From assembly GCA_029167225.1 (NCBI GenBank), contig JARFNK010000002.1:310001-374000 (forward strand): 64,000 nt of DNA. The letters are read 5' to 3'. This document shows, in pieces, positions 55,601 to 63,631 of the stretch. Both the position numbers and the translations under genes were made by a program. Below the pieces are notes generated by a model that saw nothing but the letters and a program-made list of their open reading frames with translations, was not told the DNA's origin and ran no database searches. Positions within the stretch are counted from its first letter, which is position 1; every line of letters starts with the position of its first letter. This DNA is from Sphingobium arseniciresistens. GTDB lineage: Bacteria; Pseudomonadota; Alphaproteobacteria; Sphingomonadales; Sphingomonadaceae.

Positions 55601-58600
55601 GTTCCAGCGGCTGGGCCATGATAGGTTCGCGCTCGATCCGGCGAGTATGGCGGACTATGCCCATCTGTTCGACTGCCTGAGTGCCGATGGCACGCTTCCG
55701 ACGCAGATCTATCATTGCTGGCTGGTGACGGGCGACAGGATCGGACGGCGGGATGCCGGTCGTCTCATCGATCGCGGCTTCCACAGCCTGACCGCGATGG
55801 TGCCGGAACTTGCGCGGCAACTGGGCGAAAAGCCTGTCGAGGTGGCCGTCATCACTGATCGCGTGCACCGGGTCACGAACGAGGCCGATCTCGTGCCGCA
55901 AAAGGCGACCGCGCTTGGGGCCGCGAGCGTGATCGGCACGGAATATCCCAACCTGCATGTCCGCTGCATCGATGTGCAGGTTCCGGCCACGATCCATCGC
56001 ACCACGCTGGATGCGCTCGCCCGCGACCTGATAAGCGAAGTGTCCGCGCCATGTGAGGCGGGCGCAATCTGCCACCGCAATGGCGAGCGTTGGGTGCTGG
56101 AACATCAGGCGATCGCCGGCGACAGCGCGCGGGAGACTGGCGCGTTCTCCAATCTGCGGCCCGGCGCCACCTATGTCATTACCGGCGGACTTGGCGGACT
56201 GGGGCTCGCGCTTGCCCGCCATCTCTCCCAGTGGGAAGGCGTGAAGATCGGCCTGCTGACGCGAAAGGGTCTGCCGTCCCGCGAGCAATGGGCCGAGCTT
56301 CTTGCCAATGGCGCCGTCGAACAGGAAACGGCGGACAGGATACGCAAGCTGCTCGCGCTCGAAGCCGGTGGCGCGACGGTCGAGATCGTCGTCTGCGACG
56401 TCGCCGATGCGCGGGCGATGCAGCGCGCCATGAAGCAGGTCGCGTCGAAGCTCGGCCCGATCACCGGCGTCTTCCATGCGGCGGGTACGCTCGACGACGG
56501 CCTGATGGAAACCAAGAGCCGCACGGCGATGGATGCCGTGCTCCGCCCTAAGGTGGATGGCACGCTCGCGCTGGACGCGGCGTTGCGGGGGCATCGCGTC
56601 GATTTCATCATGCTGTTCTCGTCGATCAGCGCCTTTGCCGGGATCGCAGGTCAGGCGGACTATGCCGCCGCCAACGCCTTCCTCGACTGCTATGCCCAGT
56701 CGCGCCGGGGTGATCCGGTAACGCAGGTGATCTCGGTCGCGTGGAGCCAGTGGCGGGAGGTCGGCATGGCCGCGGGGCTGCAGCGGCAGGCGGAAGTGGT
56801 TGCCGGCCCGGCCGAAAAGCTGGGTGAGGGCAAGCCTGTCGATCATCCCTTCTTCGACCGGCTGCATAGCATTTCGGTCGACGACTATGTGGTGTCGGGC
56901 ATATTGACGCCCGAAACGCACTGGGTACTCGACGAGCACCGGGTCGTCGGCGGCGACGCCCTGATGCCTGGCACCGGCTATCTCGAGCTGGCCCGCGCTG
57001 CGCATGCGCTGGTCGATCATGGCCCGGCGGTGCTTTCCGACATCACCTTTCTGACGCCATTCTCCGTGCCTGATGGGACGGCGCGGGAACTGCGTGTCAG
57101 CCTGCGCCGCCGGGTCGGCAATGACTGGCGGTTCGTGGTGCTGGGGCGCCCGGTTGGCGCGAGCCAGATGGAATGGACCCAGCATGCGGAAGGCGCTGTA
57201 TCGGCCCGGTTGACGACGGAATTGCCGGAAATGCTGGATATTGCCGGCATCCGGGAACGTTGCGACACGGTTGTCCAGGGGCGCTGCGATACCGGGCCGA
57301 CGATGCAGTTCGGCCCGCGCTGGGACACCATTCAGCAGGTCGCGCTGAACAGTGAGGAGGCGCTGCTCTACCTCGCCATGGACCCGCTATTTCACGCCGA
57401 ATGCAGCACGTTGCAACTGCACCCGGCGCTGCTCGATTTCGCGACCGCCGGCGCGCAGATGCTGATCCCGGACTATTATGCGAGCCGGGATTTCTTTGCG
57501 CCCTTCTCCTATCGGCGGGTCATCCTGCACGCACCCCTGCCGCCCGTCGTGGTCAGCCATGTACGCTATCGCCCGCGTGCCGGCGCTTCGGGATCCACCG
57601 CCGTCTTCGATGTGACGATCGTCGATCCCTTTGGTCAGGTGCTGGCGGAGATCAGTGAGTTCACCATGATGCGCGTGCGCGATGCATCCGTGCTGTCCCG
57701 CAGCAGCGGGAAGTCCCTGGCGCTCGCCCAAACCGATGGAGCGGCTCCTGCCGAAGTCTCCGCAATCCCAGATGGCATCCTGCCCGAGGAAGGGCTTCAG
57801 GTCATCGACCAGATCCTGGCCGGCCGTTCGCGCGCCCATGTCGTGATCTCGCCCTATGACCTGCGCGCCCATCTGGCGAAACTTCGTGCGCCCAGAAAGG
57901 CGCCGAGGCGCGTCGCATCCAGCGATCGGGAGGGCGGTGACGATCAACTGCCGGCGACCGCCACGGAGCAGGTGATCGCGGCCCTGTGGTCCGATCTTCT
58001 GGGCGTTGACCCGATCTACCGAAACGACAATTTCTTCGATCTGGGCGGCCATTCATTGCTCGCGGTGCAGTTCACCAATCGGCTGCGCAAGAAAACCGGC
58101 AAGATCCTGCCCCTGGCCGCGATGATGGACACGCCGACCGTCGCCAACCTCGCCAGGGAGATCGACCCGGATTCCGCGATCGCGGTCGTGGACGGCGAGC
58201 AGGGCGCTGCGTCCTCGTCGCTGCCGGCGCGGGACATCGTGACGATCCGTGGCGGGGGCACGCAGACGCCGATCTTCTTCGTGCATGACGGTCTTGGCGA
58301 GACGCTGCTGTACCGCGGTCTCGCGTTGCGCCTCGATCTTGCGCGCCCGATCTACGGCATCGAGCCTTTGCGCACGCCATCGGGCAACTTCGCCCATACG
58401 AGCATCCAAGAGATGGCAGCCAATTATGTCGGGCGCATCCAGACGGTTCAGCCCAAAGGACCGTATCTGCTGGCGGGCCTGTGTGCCGGTGGCGTGATCG
58501 CCTTTGAGATGGCGCGGCAGCTGCAGGATCAGGGACAGAGGGTCGCCTTTGTCGGGATTATCGACGCGGCCGATGTCGCATTGGCCAAGCGGCCATTCTA

Positions 58601-59183
58601 CATCACGCGCACGCGGCTCCGGCGGATCAAGAGCCTGGTCGGGCAGGGCGACCTGCTGCACCTGCTGCCGGCTATCGTGAAAAAGTCGTTCAATGCGGTA
58701 CGGTGGGAAATCGCCTCGCGGCTTCAGGAGGCGCATAACCGGCGGGTCGTGCAGCGCATCGGCCATGCCAATGCCAATGGCAATGCCGTCGACCATGCCG
58801 AGGCGGTGCATCACGACCCCGCGGCGATTTCCTTCCTGAAACTCTACGAGGTCGCCCATCAGGCTCATCGGCCCGAAGGAGTGTTCGAAGGCGGCGTCGT
58901 TGCGCTCTTCAAGGCGAACGAAGGCAATGGCCAGGTCGAGGACATCCCCTATGCGCAGGTCTACAATGACTTCGCGCTCGGCTGGGGGCGCCGTGTTTCC
59001 GACGATGTCACCGTGGTATCGGTGCCCGGCGGGCACAGCACGGTCCTGCAGGAACCGCATGTCGGCACGCTCGCATGGGTTTTCCAGGAAGCGGTGGATT
59101 GCGCGACGTCGTCCATCGACATGCAGACAGCGCCAGAACCCAAGCCCGTGTTCACCGCACCGATGGAGGTTGCCGCCGAATGA
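52689..59183 (+). CDS. Type I PKS: KS-AT-KR-DH-ACP-TE
   Basis: A 2164-residue single-module PKS. KS: TACSTSLVAIH (C191), EAHGTGTPVGDP and KGNIGHTDTAAG. AT: GHSSGE (S638) and, at the specificity site, VAAHSPM, neither HAFH nor YASH; malonyl is likely. KR: GGLGGLG (from residue 1166) and Y1325 in GQADYAAANAF. DH: after KR in sequence, with H1417 in DEHRVVGGDALMPG, one residue longer than HxxxGxxxxP, and D1583 in HPALLD. ACP: S1789 in DLGGHSLLA. TE: a Cys (C1932) sits in GLCAGG where Ser is usual, with His in PGGHSTVLQ. It would extend the NRPS-bound glycine by one C2 unit, reduce it and perhaps dehydrate it, then release it. The ATG is three bases after the NRPS stop; its stop overlaps the GT2 start. 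Confidence 0.94.
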   Translation: MYHYSDPSPSGDDDAGETAVAIVGMACRFAQSRGLDAYWSLLKEGREAISTYDEAALVAAGVNPALLRNPNYVRSGAPIEDMECFDAGLFGLSPRDAAIMDPQHRHFLECTWEALENAGHTPQRFEGVVGVFAGSGHNAYMPYNLLTNAKLVRDVGLFLLRHTSNDKDFLTTRVSYLFDLKGPSINIQTACSTSLVAIHMAAQSLLNGECDMALAGGASIELPHRQGYLYEEGEILSPDGHCRPFDVQSQGTVFGSGAGVVVLRRLADAIADGDHIYAVLRGSAINNDGAGKVGYLAPSVDGQSKVIAEALAIAGVEADSIGYVEAHGTGTPVGDPIEVAALTAAFRQSTDRVGFCRLGSAKGNIGHTDTAAGAAGVIKVALALHHGELPPSLNFDAPNPACALEQSPFVVQASRSQWVAAIGQPRRAGISSLGVGGTNAHVVLEEAPLRLESGPSRRRQLLLCSAKSATALSANASALAQHLVVNADMSLPDVAFTLATGRQHLPLRRFVVADDTTSAAAALLADDTKAAPGACITDRPVAFLFCGAGPQHIDMARGLYETEPGFRADVDQSLQILNGLGVAEVRRWLFPTDADRAQAVLEMERPSIALPALFIIQTALARHWMSIGVRPSAMIGHSSGEYAAAHLAGVIDLQAGLRIVSGRGRLFETIKDGGMLSVPMSEAELSPLLPPELTIAAINAPRLCVVSGPGEAVSRFHRQLEEQDIEAQILKISVAAHSPMLDPILPQFRALMEKVELRSPEIPFASNLTGDWVSARDVTDPEYWVRHLRQAVRFTDGLQRLLVDPDRVLLEVGPGRSMSSLARQHPDRQRAQPVLNSLRHPDQAVEDDAYWLDVLGQLWSLGVEIDWDAYWGEERRLRVPLPTYQFDRQRHWIEPGAAFAASDVDPDGPVERAPVSDWQFEPIWTRSTMPVATVREGAALILADETGLADRIADQLRAAGRSVVMVQPGNRFQRLGHDRFALDPASMADYAHLFDCLSADGTLPTQIYHCWLVTGDRIGRRDAGRLIDRGFHSLTAMVPELARQLGEKPVEVAVITDRVHRVTNEADLVPQKATALGAASVIGTEYPNLHVRCIDVQVPATIHRTTLDALARDLISEVSAPCEAGAICHRNGERWVLEHQAIAGDSARETGAFSNLRPGATYVITGGLGGLGLALARHLSQWEGVKIGLLTRKGLPSREQWAELLANGAVEQETADRIRKLLALEAGGATVEIVVCDVADARAMQRAMKQVASKLGPITGVFHAAGTLDDGLMETKSRTAMDAVLRPKVDGTLALDAALRGHRVDFIMLFSSISAFAGIAGQADYAAANAFLDCYAQSRRGDPVTQVISVAWSQWREVGMAAGLQRQAEVVAGPAEKLGEGKPVDHPFFDRLHSISVDDYVVSGILTPETHWVLDEHRVVGGDALMPGTGYLELARAAHALVDHGPAVLSDITFLTPFSVPDGTARELRVSLRRRVGNDWRFVVLGRPVGASQMEWTQHAEGAVSARLTTELPEMLDIAGIRERCDTVVQGRCDTGPTMQFGPRWDTIQQVALNSEEALLYLAMDPLFHAECSTLQLHPALLDFATAGAQMLIPDYYASRDFFAPFSYRRVILHAPLPPVVVSHVRYRPRAGASGSTAVFDVTIVDPFGQVLAEISEFTMMRVRDASVLSRSSGKSLALAQTDGAAPAEVSAIPDGILPEEGLQVIDQILAGRSRAHVVISPYDLRAHLAKLRAPRKAPRRVASSDREGGDDQLPATATEQVIAALWSDLLGVDPIYRNDNFFDLGGHSLLAVQFTNRLRKKTGKILPLAAMMDTPTVANLAREIDPDSAIAVVDGEQGAASSSLPARDIVTIRGGGTQTPIFFVHDGLGETLLYRGLALRLDLARPIYGIEPLRTPSGNFAHTSIQEMAANYVGRIQTVQPKGPYLLAGLCAGGVIAFEMARQLQDQGQRVAFVGIIDAADVALAKRPFYITRTRLRRIKSLVGQGDLLHLLPAIVKKSFNAVRWEIASRLQEAHNRRVVQRIGHANANGNAVDHAEAVHHDPAAISFLKLYEVAHQAHRPEGVFEGGVVALFKANEGNGQVEDIPYAQVYNDFALGWGRRVSDDVTVVSVPGGHSTVLQEPHVGTLAWVFQEAVDCATSSIDMQTAPEPKPVFTAPMEVAAE

Positions 59184-60190
59184 CCCAGCCCCATGCAGAC
59201 CTGCCGACCATCGATGTCATTATCGTCAACTACTGCACCGGATCCTTGGTCGTTGCCTGCCTGGAAAGCCTTGAGGAGGAACTGAAGAACCTCCCCAATA
59301 TGCGCGCGATCGTCGTCGACAATGCGTCGGGGGATGGCTCGGCGGATTTGATTGACGCCGTGGTGCGCAAGCGCGGCTGGGATTGGGTCACGCTCATGCG
59401 GGCGGGCGCGAACCGGGGGTTCGGCGCCGGCAACAATCTTGGCATCAGCTGGGCGCTGGACCGTCCCTCGCCGGCGGATCTGCTGTGGCTGCTCAATCCC
59501 GATACCCAGGTGCGCCCGACCGCAGGCTTCGCCCTGGCGCGGTTCATGGCGGCGCATCCAGCGGCGGGCATCGCGGGAAGTGCGCTGCTCGAAAGCGATG
59601 GCAAGCTCTGGCCATTTGCCTTTCGCTTCCCCAGCATCCTTGGCGAGATCGAGCGGGGCGCGCGCTGGGGGGTGGTCTCCCACCTGCTCCGCAAGAATTC
59701 GACGATGCTCCATATGCAGGATCGTTGCGAGAAGGTGGATTGGGTTTCCGGCGCGAGTTTCGTTGTCCGCCGCGAATTGCTGGAGGCTGGGCTCCGCTTT
59801 GATGAGGGCTATTTCCTCTATTATGAGGAAACCGATTTTTGCCTGAACGCCAGCCGGAGCGGGTGGGAATGCTGGTATGTGCCCGACGCCGTGGTCCTGC
59901 ATATTGCGGGGCAGAGCAGTGGCATCACGGGCAAGCAACTCCAGTTGCGGCGGCTGCCCTCCTATTGGTTTCGTTCCCGGCATCGCTATTTTACCAAGAA
60001 CCACGGCGTGCTGTACGGGATGATGGCCGATCTGGCCTGGGTGGGAGCGCACCTGCTTGCGCGGATAAAGCATCTTCTGCGCGGAACGCCCGATCCTGAT
60101 CCGCCAAACCTGCTGACCGATTTTCTCCGCCATTCCGCATTATGCCCGCTCAAGCGGCCAAGGTCGCCAAATGACGCTCTTACTGGCTGA
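59180..60190 (+). CDS. Glycosyltransferase family 2 (rhamnosyltransferase-like) in the NRPS/PKS operon
   Basis: A 336-residue GT2. It begins IDVIIVNYCTGSLVVACLESL, with IVVDNASGDGSADLI, AGANRGFGAGNNLGISWAL and WLLNPDTQVRP (metal site). SGASFVVRRELLEAGLRFDEGYFLYYEETDFCLNA follows, all typical of dTDP-rhamnosyl-transferase-like enzymes. The ATG overlaps the PKS stop (ATGA), so it is translated with the assembly line. That makes glycosylation of the NRPS/PKS product, or transfer involving the adjacent glycan, plausible. Its last 20 bases overlap the PPTase gene. Confidence 0.88.
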   Translation: MTQPHADLPTIDVIIVNYCTGSLVVACLESLEEELKNLPNMRAIVVDNASGDGSADLIDAVVRKRGWDWVTLMRAGANRGFGAGNNLGISWALDRPSPADLLWLLNPDTQVRPTAGFALARFMAAHPAAGIAGSALLESDGKLWPFAFRFPSILGEIERGARWGVVSHLLRKNSTMLHMQDRCEKVDWVSGASFVVRRELLEAGLRFDEGYFLYYEETDFCLNASRSGWECWYVPDAVVLHIAGQSSGITGKQLQLRRLPSYWFRSRHRYFTKNHGVLYGMMADLAWVGAHLLARIKHLLRGTPDPDPPNLLTDFLRHSALCPLKRPRSPNDALTG

Positions 60191-60908
60191 GAGCCTGGGC
60201 CTCCAGCATCGGCTTGCAGCCATGGGGATCCGGTGCGTGCCGATTGGTGGGGGCACTGCGCCTTATCCGATATGGCTGCTGGGCATGGAGGATCTGCCGT
60301 CCTCGGCTGCGATCGGCCTGCTCTCGTCGGAAGAATGGGAGAGAGCCCAGCGCTTCGGGTCACAGAAATTGCGCAGTCGCTATGTCGCGGCACATGCGGG
60401 CCTGCGTCTTCTGATCGCCGAGCAGTTCGATATTCCGCCCGGCTCGCAGCAGTTCGCGCGCAACGCATTCGGCAAGCCGCAACTGGCGGGCAGGCCGGAC
60501 ATCAGGTGCAGCATCAGCTATTCGGGAGATTGCGTGCTGATCGGGCTGTCGCAGGGCGCGGAAATCGGCGTGGATGTGGAAATCCTGCGGCCGATCGAAG
60601 ATGCGCTGGCATTGATCGAGACTCAATGCTCGATCGGAGAGCAGAAGGCCCTGCGGCGCGCCTGGACGATGGGGAGGGGTTTTGACCGGGGTTTTTTGAG
60701 GGTGTGGGTCAGGAAAGAGGCCTGCGTGAAGGCACTTGGCTGCGGACTTTCAATCCCTCTTGCTGATATTGAATGCGGCATGGGGCGTAGAATGACGACG
60801 GTGAAGTTTGGTAGAAGACAAATCCTCACCGACGTCATTCATGCGAGCGACCATTGCATTAATTTTTCTCCGTGCGACCTTATCATTGGCTGGGCCCAGC
60901 TTTGCTGA
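60171..60908 (+). CDS. 4'-phosphopantetheinyl transferase, Sfp type
   Basis: A 245-residue enzyme that installs phosphopantetheine on carrier domains. The magnesium motif is IGVDVE (D135, E137), and the second motif is VWVRKEACVKALG (E183, K187). RSRYVAAHAGLRLLIAE and FGKPQLAGRPDIRCSISYSGD are as in Sfp, except that the usual SH pair is SY here. It is probably dedicated to the PCP (52.46 kb), the PKS ACP and the stand-alone ACP at 26.7 kb. It ends the operon. Confidence 0.92.
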   Translation: MTLLLAESLGLQHRLAAMGIRCVPIGGGTAPYPIWLLGMEDLPSSAAIGLLSSEEWERAQRFGSQKLRSRYVAAHAGLRLLIAEQFDIPPGSQQFARNAFGKPQLAGRPDIRCSISYSGDCVLIGLSQGAEIGVDVEILRPIEDALALIETQCSIGEQKALRRAWTMGRGFDRGFLRVWVRKEACVKALGCGLSIPLADIECGMGRRMTTVKFGRRQILTDVIHASDHCINFSPCDLIIGWAQLC

Positions 60909-60934
60909 GCAATCTTTTTATCTTGTGCGAACCC

Positions 60935-61192
60935 TTAAGAAACCGAGCGAACATCGCCCCCGTTGAGATCGGCTCTGCGGAGCAAACCTTCCTGGATGAC
61001 ATGCGCGATCATGTGCGCGCGGTTGCGCGTACGTGTCTTCAGTCGAACGTTCTCAATGTGACGTTCTACCGTGCATGGCGCGATGGCAAGTTCGAGCGCA
61101 GCTTCCTTGGCGGAAAGTCCAAGAGCCACCAAGCTCAACACTTCGTGCTCTCTTCCAGTTAACTGGATGAGTTCCTGCATGTTTCTAGCCAT
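60935..61192 (-). CDS. Orphan LuxR-type HTH protein
   Basis: An 85-residue protein that is essentially only a GerE/LuxR DNA-binding domain: LTGREHEVLSLVALGLSAKEAALELAIAPCTVERHIENVRLKTRTRNRAHMIAHVIQEGLL. There is no receiver, autoinducer or ATPase domain. ATG 61192 is preferred (GTGGAG eight bases upstream); the frame also opens at GTG 61204. Single-domain proteins of this kind act as regulators of neighbouring operons. It converges with the PPTase gene, 26 bases between stops. Confidence 0.85.
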   Translation of the reverse strand: MARNMQELIQLTGREHEVLSLVALGLSAKEAALELAIAPCTVERHIENVRLKTRTRNRAHMIAHVIQEGLLRRADLNGGDVRSVS

Positions 61193-61669
61193 TAAGGTCT
61201 CCACTTTTCCCTGAAGTGACCAATATGATCACAGAAGCATACTCGCCCCAATCAAAAGAAGAGTCTCGTGCGATTTTGGGTAATTGGTAAAGCTGACGGT
61301 TACCTTTTTCCCAAAATGAAACATGCTACAGGCGCATATGGGTAGGGAACTTGATAACCAGCCAGCCGATGTTGACATTTACCTTAATCATTCATGCCTG
61401 GAAAAAACATCCGAATCGGTGTTAATGCCCGCTTTCGCAACGTTCCGGTGTCTCGATGGATGTGGAAACACCCTGTGGAGCGGCACATATGATGCTTTTG
61501 ATCCACAAAAATCTTGCGGTCTCGACGATCGGTTCCAGGTCACAATGGCGCTGGGCTATAGAATGGCATGTAGTGCCAGATACTTGCCCGATATTTCCAA
61601 TAAAGCCGGCCTATATTTCATGCGATCATGAAATTCCGGGATCCTCTCGCATAGCCTGGAATGATGTCG
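61193..61669. other. Region between the two LuxR-type regulator genes
   Basis: About 475 bases of lower GC than the flanks. An ORF at 61323-61631 (102 residues, six Cys) is possible but has no ribosome site and uses rare codons (AGA, AGG, TTA, CTA) unlike its neighbours. Near 61.29 kb a short GGTAA/TTACC repeat flanks the probable promoter of the orphan HTH gene. I do not call a gene. Confidence 0.4.
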
Positions 61670-62419
61670 TCAGGTCAGGACAGGCGCATAATCGACGGAT
61701 TGAGAGACCGTTGCGGCGAGAACCAGCAGCGTGTAGGCAACCTTCTTGTCCAGGCCATTGAGCCTGTGGGCAATCATGCCGCATTCGCGTGCCATGATCG
61801 CGGCCTGTGTCCGATTTTTTACCGACAGTTTGCGAAAGATCGATTTTACGGACACCTTGACCGTTGCTTCGCTGATCTCAAGTTCTCTTGAAATCAGCTT
61901 GTTGGGTTGTCCCATCACCAGGCGTTCAAGAATATCTTGTTCCCTGACGTTCAGGCCATAATCGAGACCGGAATCATTATCGGCAAAATGGCTCCCTTTG
62001 AACGTCGAGCCGCCACCCATCATGTCGATGAGATTAGAGGGCGCGACCTTCTCGTCCATGAGGACCAGATGCATTTTCGCGACAAAAGCCTGATAGGCGA
62101 TGTCTTTCAGGATATACCCATGTGCGCCGGCCGAAAATACCCGAGCCATGACATCAATGTCAAAGTCGTCCTTCAGGATAACGAGCTTGGAAGCAGGAAA
62201 TCGTTCGAGCAGGTCATGAATGTCGGGGGCCATCTTGTGGTCTTCCCACGCGTAATCGACGACGATGATATGCCGCTCCTGGTCACCGCAATCGACCAGC
62301 TCGTCCAACGTCGCGATAGACTGGACGATCCTGAAGCCGCTGTCCGAGAGGATCCTGCTCAGTCCTTCTCTGGTTAAAGCGTTGGATATCACCAACGACG
62401 CTGAACCTGATAATTCCAT
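61670..62419 (-). CDS. LuxR-family response regulator with atypical receiver
   Basis: A 249-residue regulator. Residues 1-125 fold like a receiver: D55 (IIVVDYAWED) and K105 (HGYILKDI) are kept. The N-terminal acidic pair is replaced by S12-N13 (VISNALTREG), and the switch Thr/Ser position is K83 (VILKDDF). The C-terminal HTH is LNVREQDILERLVMGQPNKLISRELEISEATVKVSVKSIFRKLSVKNRTQAAI. Phosphorylation by a standard kinase is therefore doubtful. It is a candidate regulator of the NRPS/PKS or polysaccharide genes. Twin palindromes lie upstream of its start. Confidence 0.88.
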   Translation of the reverse strand: MELSGSASLVISNALTREGLSRILSDSGFRIVQSIATLDELVDCGDQERHIIVVDYAWEDHKMAPDIHDLLERFPASKLVILKDDFDIDVMARVFSAGAHGYILKDIAYQAFVAKMHLVLMDEKVAPSNLIDMMGGGSTFKGSHFADNDSGLDYGLNVREQDILERLVMGQPNKLISRELEISEATVKVSVKSIFRKLSVKNRTQAAIMARECGMIAHRLNGLDKKVAYTLLVLAATVSQSVDYAPVLT

Positions 62420-62529
62420 GCACCGTCGCCCTTGTCTTGCTGCCCGGTTGGATGCAGCGCCAAATAGCGGCCCGCTGGGATCAATCGGCAGATATCGCTC
62501 TATTGACTCTGGTTACGAATCGTAAAGTA

Positions 62530-62544
62530 TATCCATTATGGATA
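62530..62544. promoter_or_regulatory. Palindrome 1 upstream of the LuxR-type regulator
   Basis: TATCCA-TTA-TGGATA is a perfect inverted repeat 111 bases upstream of the regulator start. A related half-site arrangement follows at 62558-62570, with centres 27 bases apart. This spacing suits two dimers on nearly the same DNA face, so autoregulation is plausible. Confidence 0.5.
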
Positions 62545-62557
62545 GATTGCAACTAAA

Positions 62558-62570
62558 TGGATAATGTCCA
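62558..62570. promoter_or_regulatory. Palindrome 2 upstream of the LuxR-type regulator
   Basis: TGGA-TAATG-TCCA shares the TGGATA core with palindrome 1. The pair is the clearest operator candidate at the right end of the window. Confidence 0.45.
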
Positions 62571-63243
62571 CAGAACATTCGGCTGAACATTGGGTATTTT
62601 TAGTCGGTGGTTTATTGAACAGCCTTGCTCGCTCCGATTGTTGCTTACCCTTACCATCCGCATGGTTCGTATATGGTTAATTCTGTACCATGTTGAAAAT
62701 GTTGATTTTCCGGAACCTCTGGCGATTGGTGTCCGAAGAAGCTGTGTTTCTTCTCTTTTTCTGTCCTATATTACTTTTGTTAACTGAGGAATTCATGAAA
62801 ATCATTGCGAAAGCGCAATGGATATACTTTTGGCATGTGAAACTGGGCGCGGATCGATGCGGCTCCCATGCCTATCGAACCATGTGAGGCCGTGGCTCCT
62901 CATCCGGCAGATGGAGGTGGGCGTCGATGCCATTATGCCGCAATCATTGTTCCGGATTTAAGAAAAACGGTACCGTCACAACCGTTGTGGAACCGAAGGT
63001 CGTTCCTTGAAGTTGAGCATGCAGGATGGCCTTTGCATCTCGCTTTGATCAGGATTCTAGCGAAGGTGGGAAGGCGTCTGCCTGAGGTCGAGCTAATAGT
63101 CTTGGATGCGTTCTCTCATGAAAGGGCAAGCATTCCCGTTAATCCATTCAACCGAGGGGATGCACGATCAGACTGAAACACGTTGTCAGGGTGAAACGGC
63201 TCAGCTTGGGAAATCGAAGGGGGCAAACAATAAGGAGCTTTTA

Positions 63244-63546
63244 ATGTCGCAGCCTCTCATCAAAATCGCCCCGGCCGTCATGGTTCTTGTGGGTGCCCTC
63301 GGCCTTGGTGGTTGTGCCACCAAAGGATTCGTGCGGGAACAGGTTGCAACCGTGAACCAGCGCGTCGATGCGCTCGATGCGAGATTGCAGACCACGGATG
63401 GAACGGCCAAGCAGGCCCTGGCAGAGGCGCAGTCCGCGTCCGGCCAGGCTCAGAATAACGGCCAGCGCCTGGATCAGCTGAACGCCCGTGTGGACGGCGT
63501 CGAGCAGAAGATGCAGGAAAACCAGCGCAAGCGCGCGCGTAATTGA
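63244..63546 (+). CDS. Small coiled-coil lipoprotein (Lpp-like alanine zipper)
   Basis: A 100-residue exported lipoprotein. The signal peptide ends in the lipobox LGGC with Cys 24. The mature part is a heptad-rich, Ala/Gln-rich helix (VNQRVDALDARLQTTDG, ALAEAQSASGQAQNNGQRLD) ending with a basic NQRKRARN. It resembles Lpp-type outer-membrane lipoproteins in architecture, though the basic tail differs from the Lpp C-terminal Lys attached to peptidoglycan. AAGGAG precedes the ATG. The next gene encodes an L,D-transpeptidase, an interesting pairing because such enzymes link Lpp to peptidoglycan. Confidence 0.85.
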   Translation: MSQPLIKIAPAVMVLVGALGLGGCATKGFVREQVATVNQRVDALDARLQTTDGTAKQALAEAQSASGQAQNNGQRLDQLNARVDGVEQKMQENQRKRARN

Positions 63547-63586
63547 TATCTGAAATCATCGATGCCACTTTGGCAGCGATTTTCGC

Positions 63587-63617
63587 GCCGGCGCCCTTTT
63601 GGGCGCCGGCCTTTATT
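63587..63617 (+). terminator. Rho-independent terminator after the lipoprotein gene
   Basis: Perfect 10-bp stem GCCGGCGCCC/GGGCGCCGGC (63587-63596 and 63601-63610) with a TTTT loop, followed by CTTTATT. It sits 41 bases after the lipoprotein stop and just before the next start, so it should isolate the lipoprotein transcript. Confidence 0.85.
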
Positions 63618-63631
63618 GAGTGCATGCCCAG

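Larger units (their letters stand above)
62420..63243. other. Gene-poor, AT-richer region between regulator and lipoprotein genes
   Basis: About 820 bases. The part next to the regulator holds two palindromes and a direct repeat GAACATT (62574-62580 and 62586-62592). From 62.6 to 62.83 kb the DNA is markedly AT-rich. A 102-residue frame at 62868-63176 lacks a ribosome site and recognisable features; it might be a decayed gene. The last part carries the lipoprotein ribosome site AAGGAG. Confidence 0.45.

Noticed and set aside
54921-57185. 754-codon minus-strand frame inside the PKS gene
   Set aside because: Antisense to intact AT, KR and DH motifs; low-complexity basic product.
61323-61631. 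102-codon Cys-containing frame between the regulators
   Set aside because: No ribosome site, rare codons unlike neighbours and no recognisable fold; kept only as a note in the intergenic entry.
62868-63176. 102-codon frame before the lipoprotein gene
   Set aside because: No ribosome site or motif; it could be a decayed gene but nothing identifies it.
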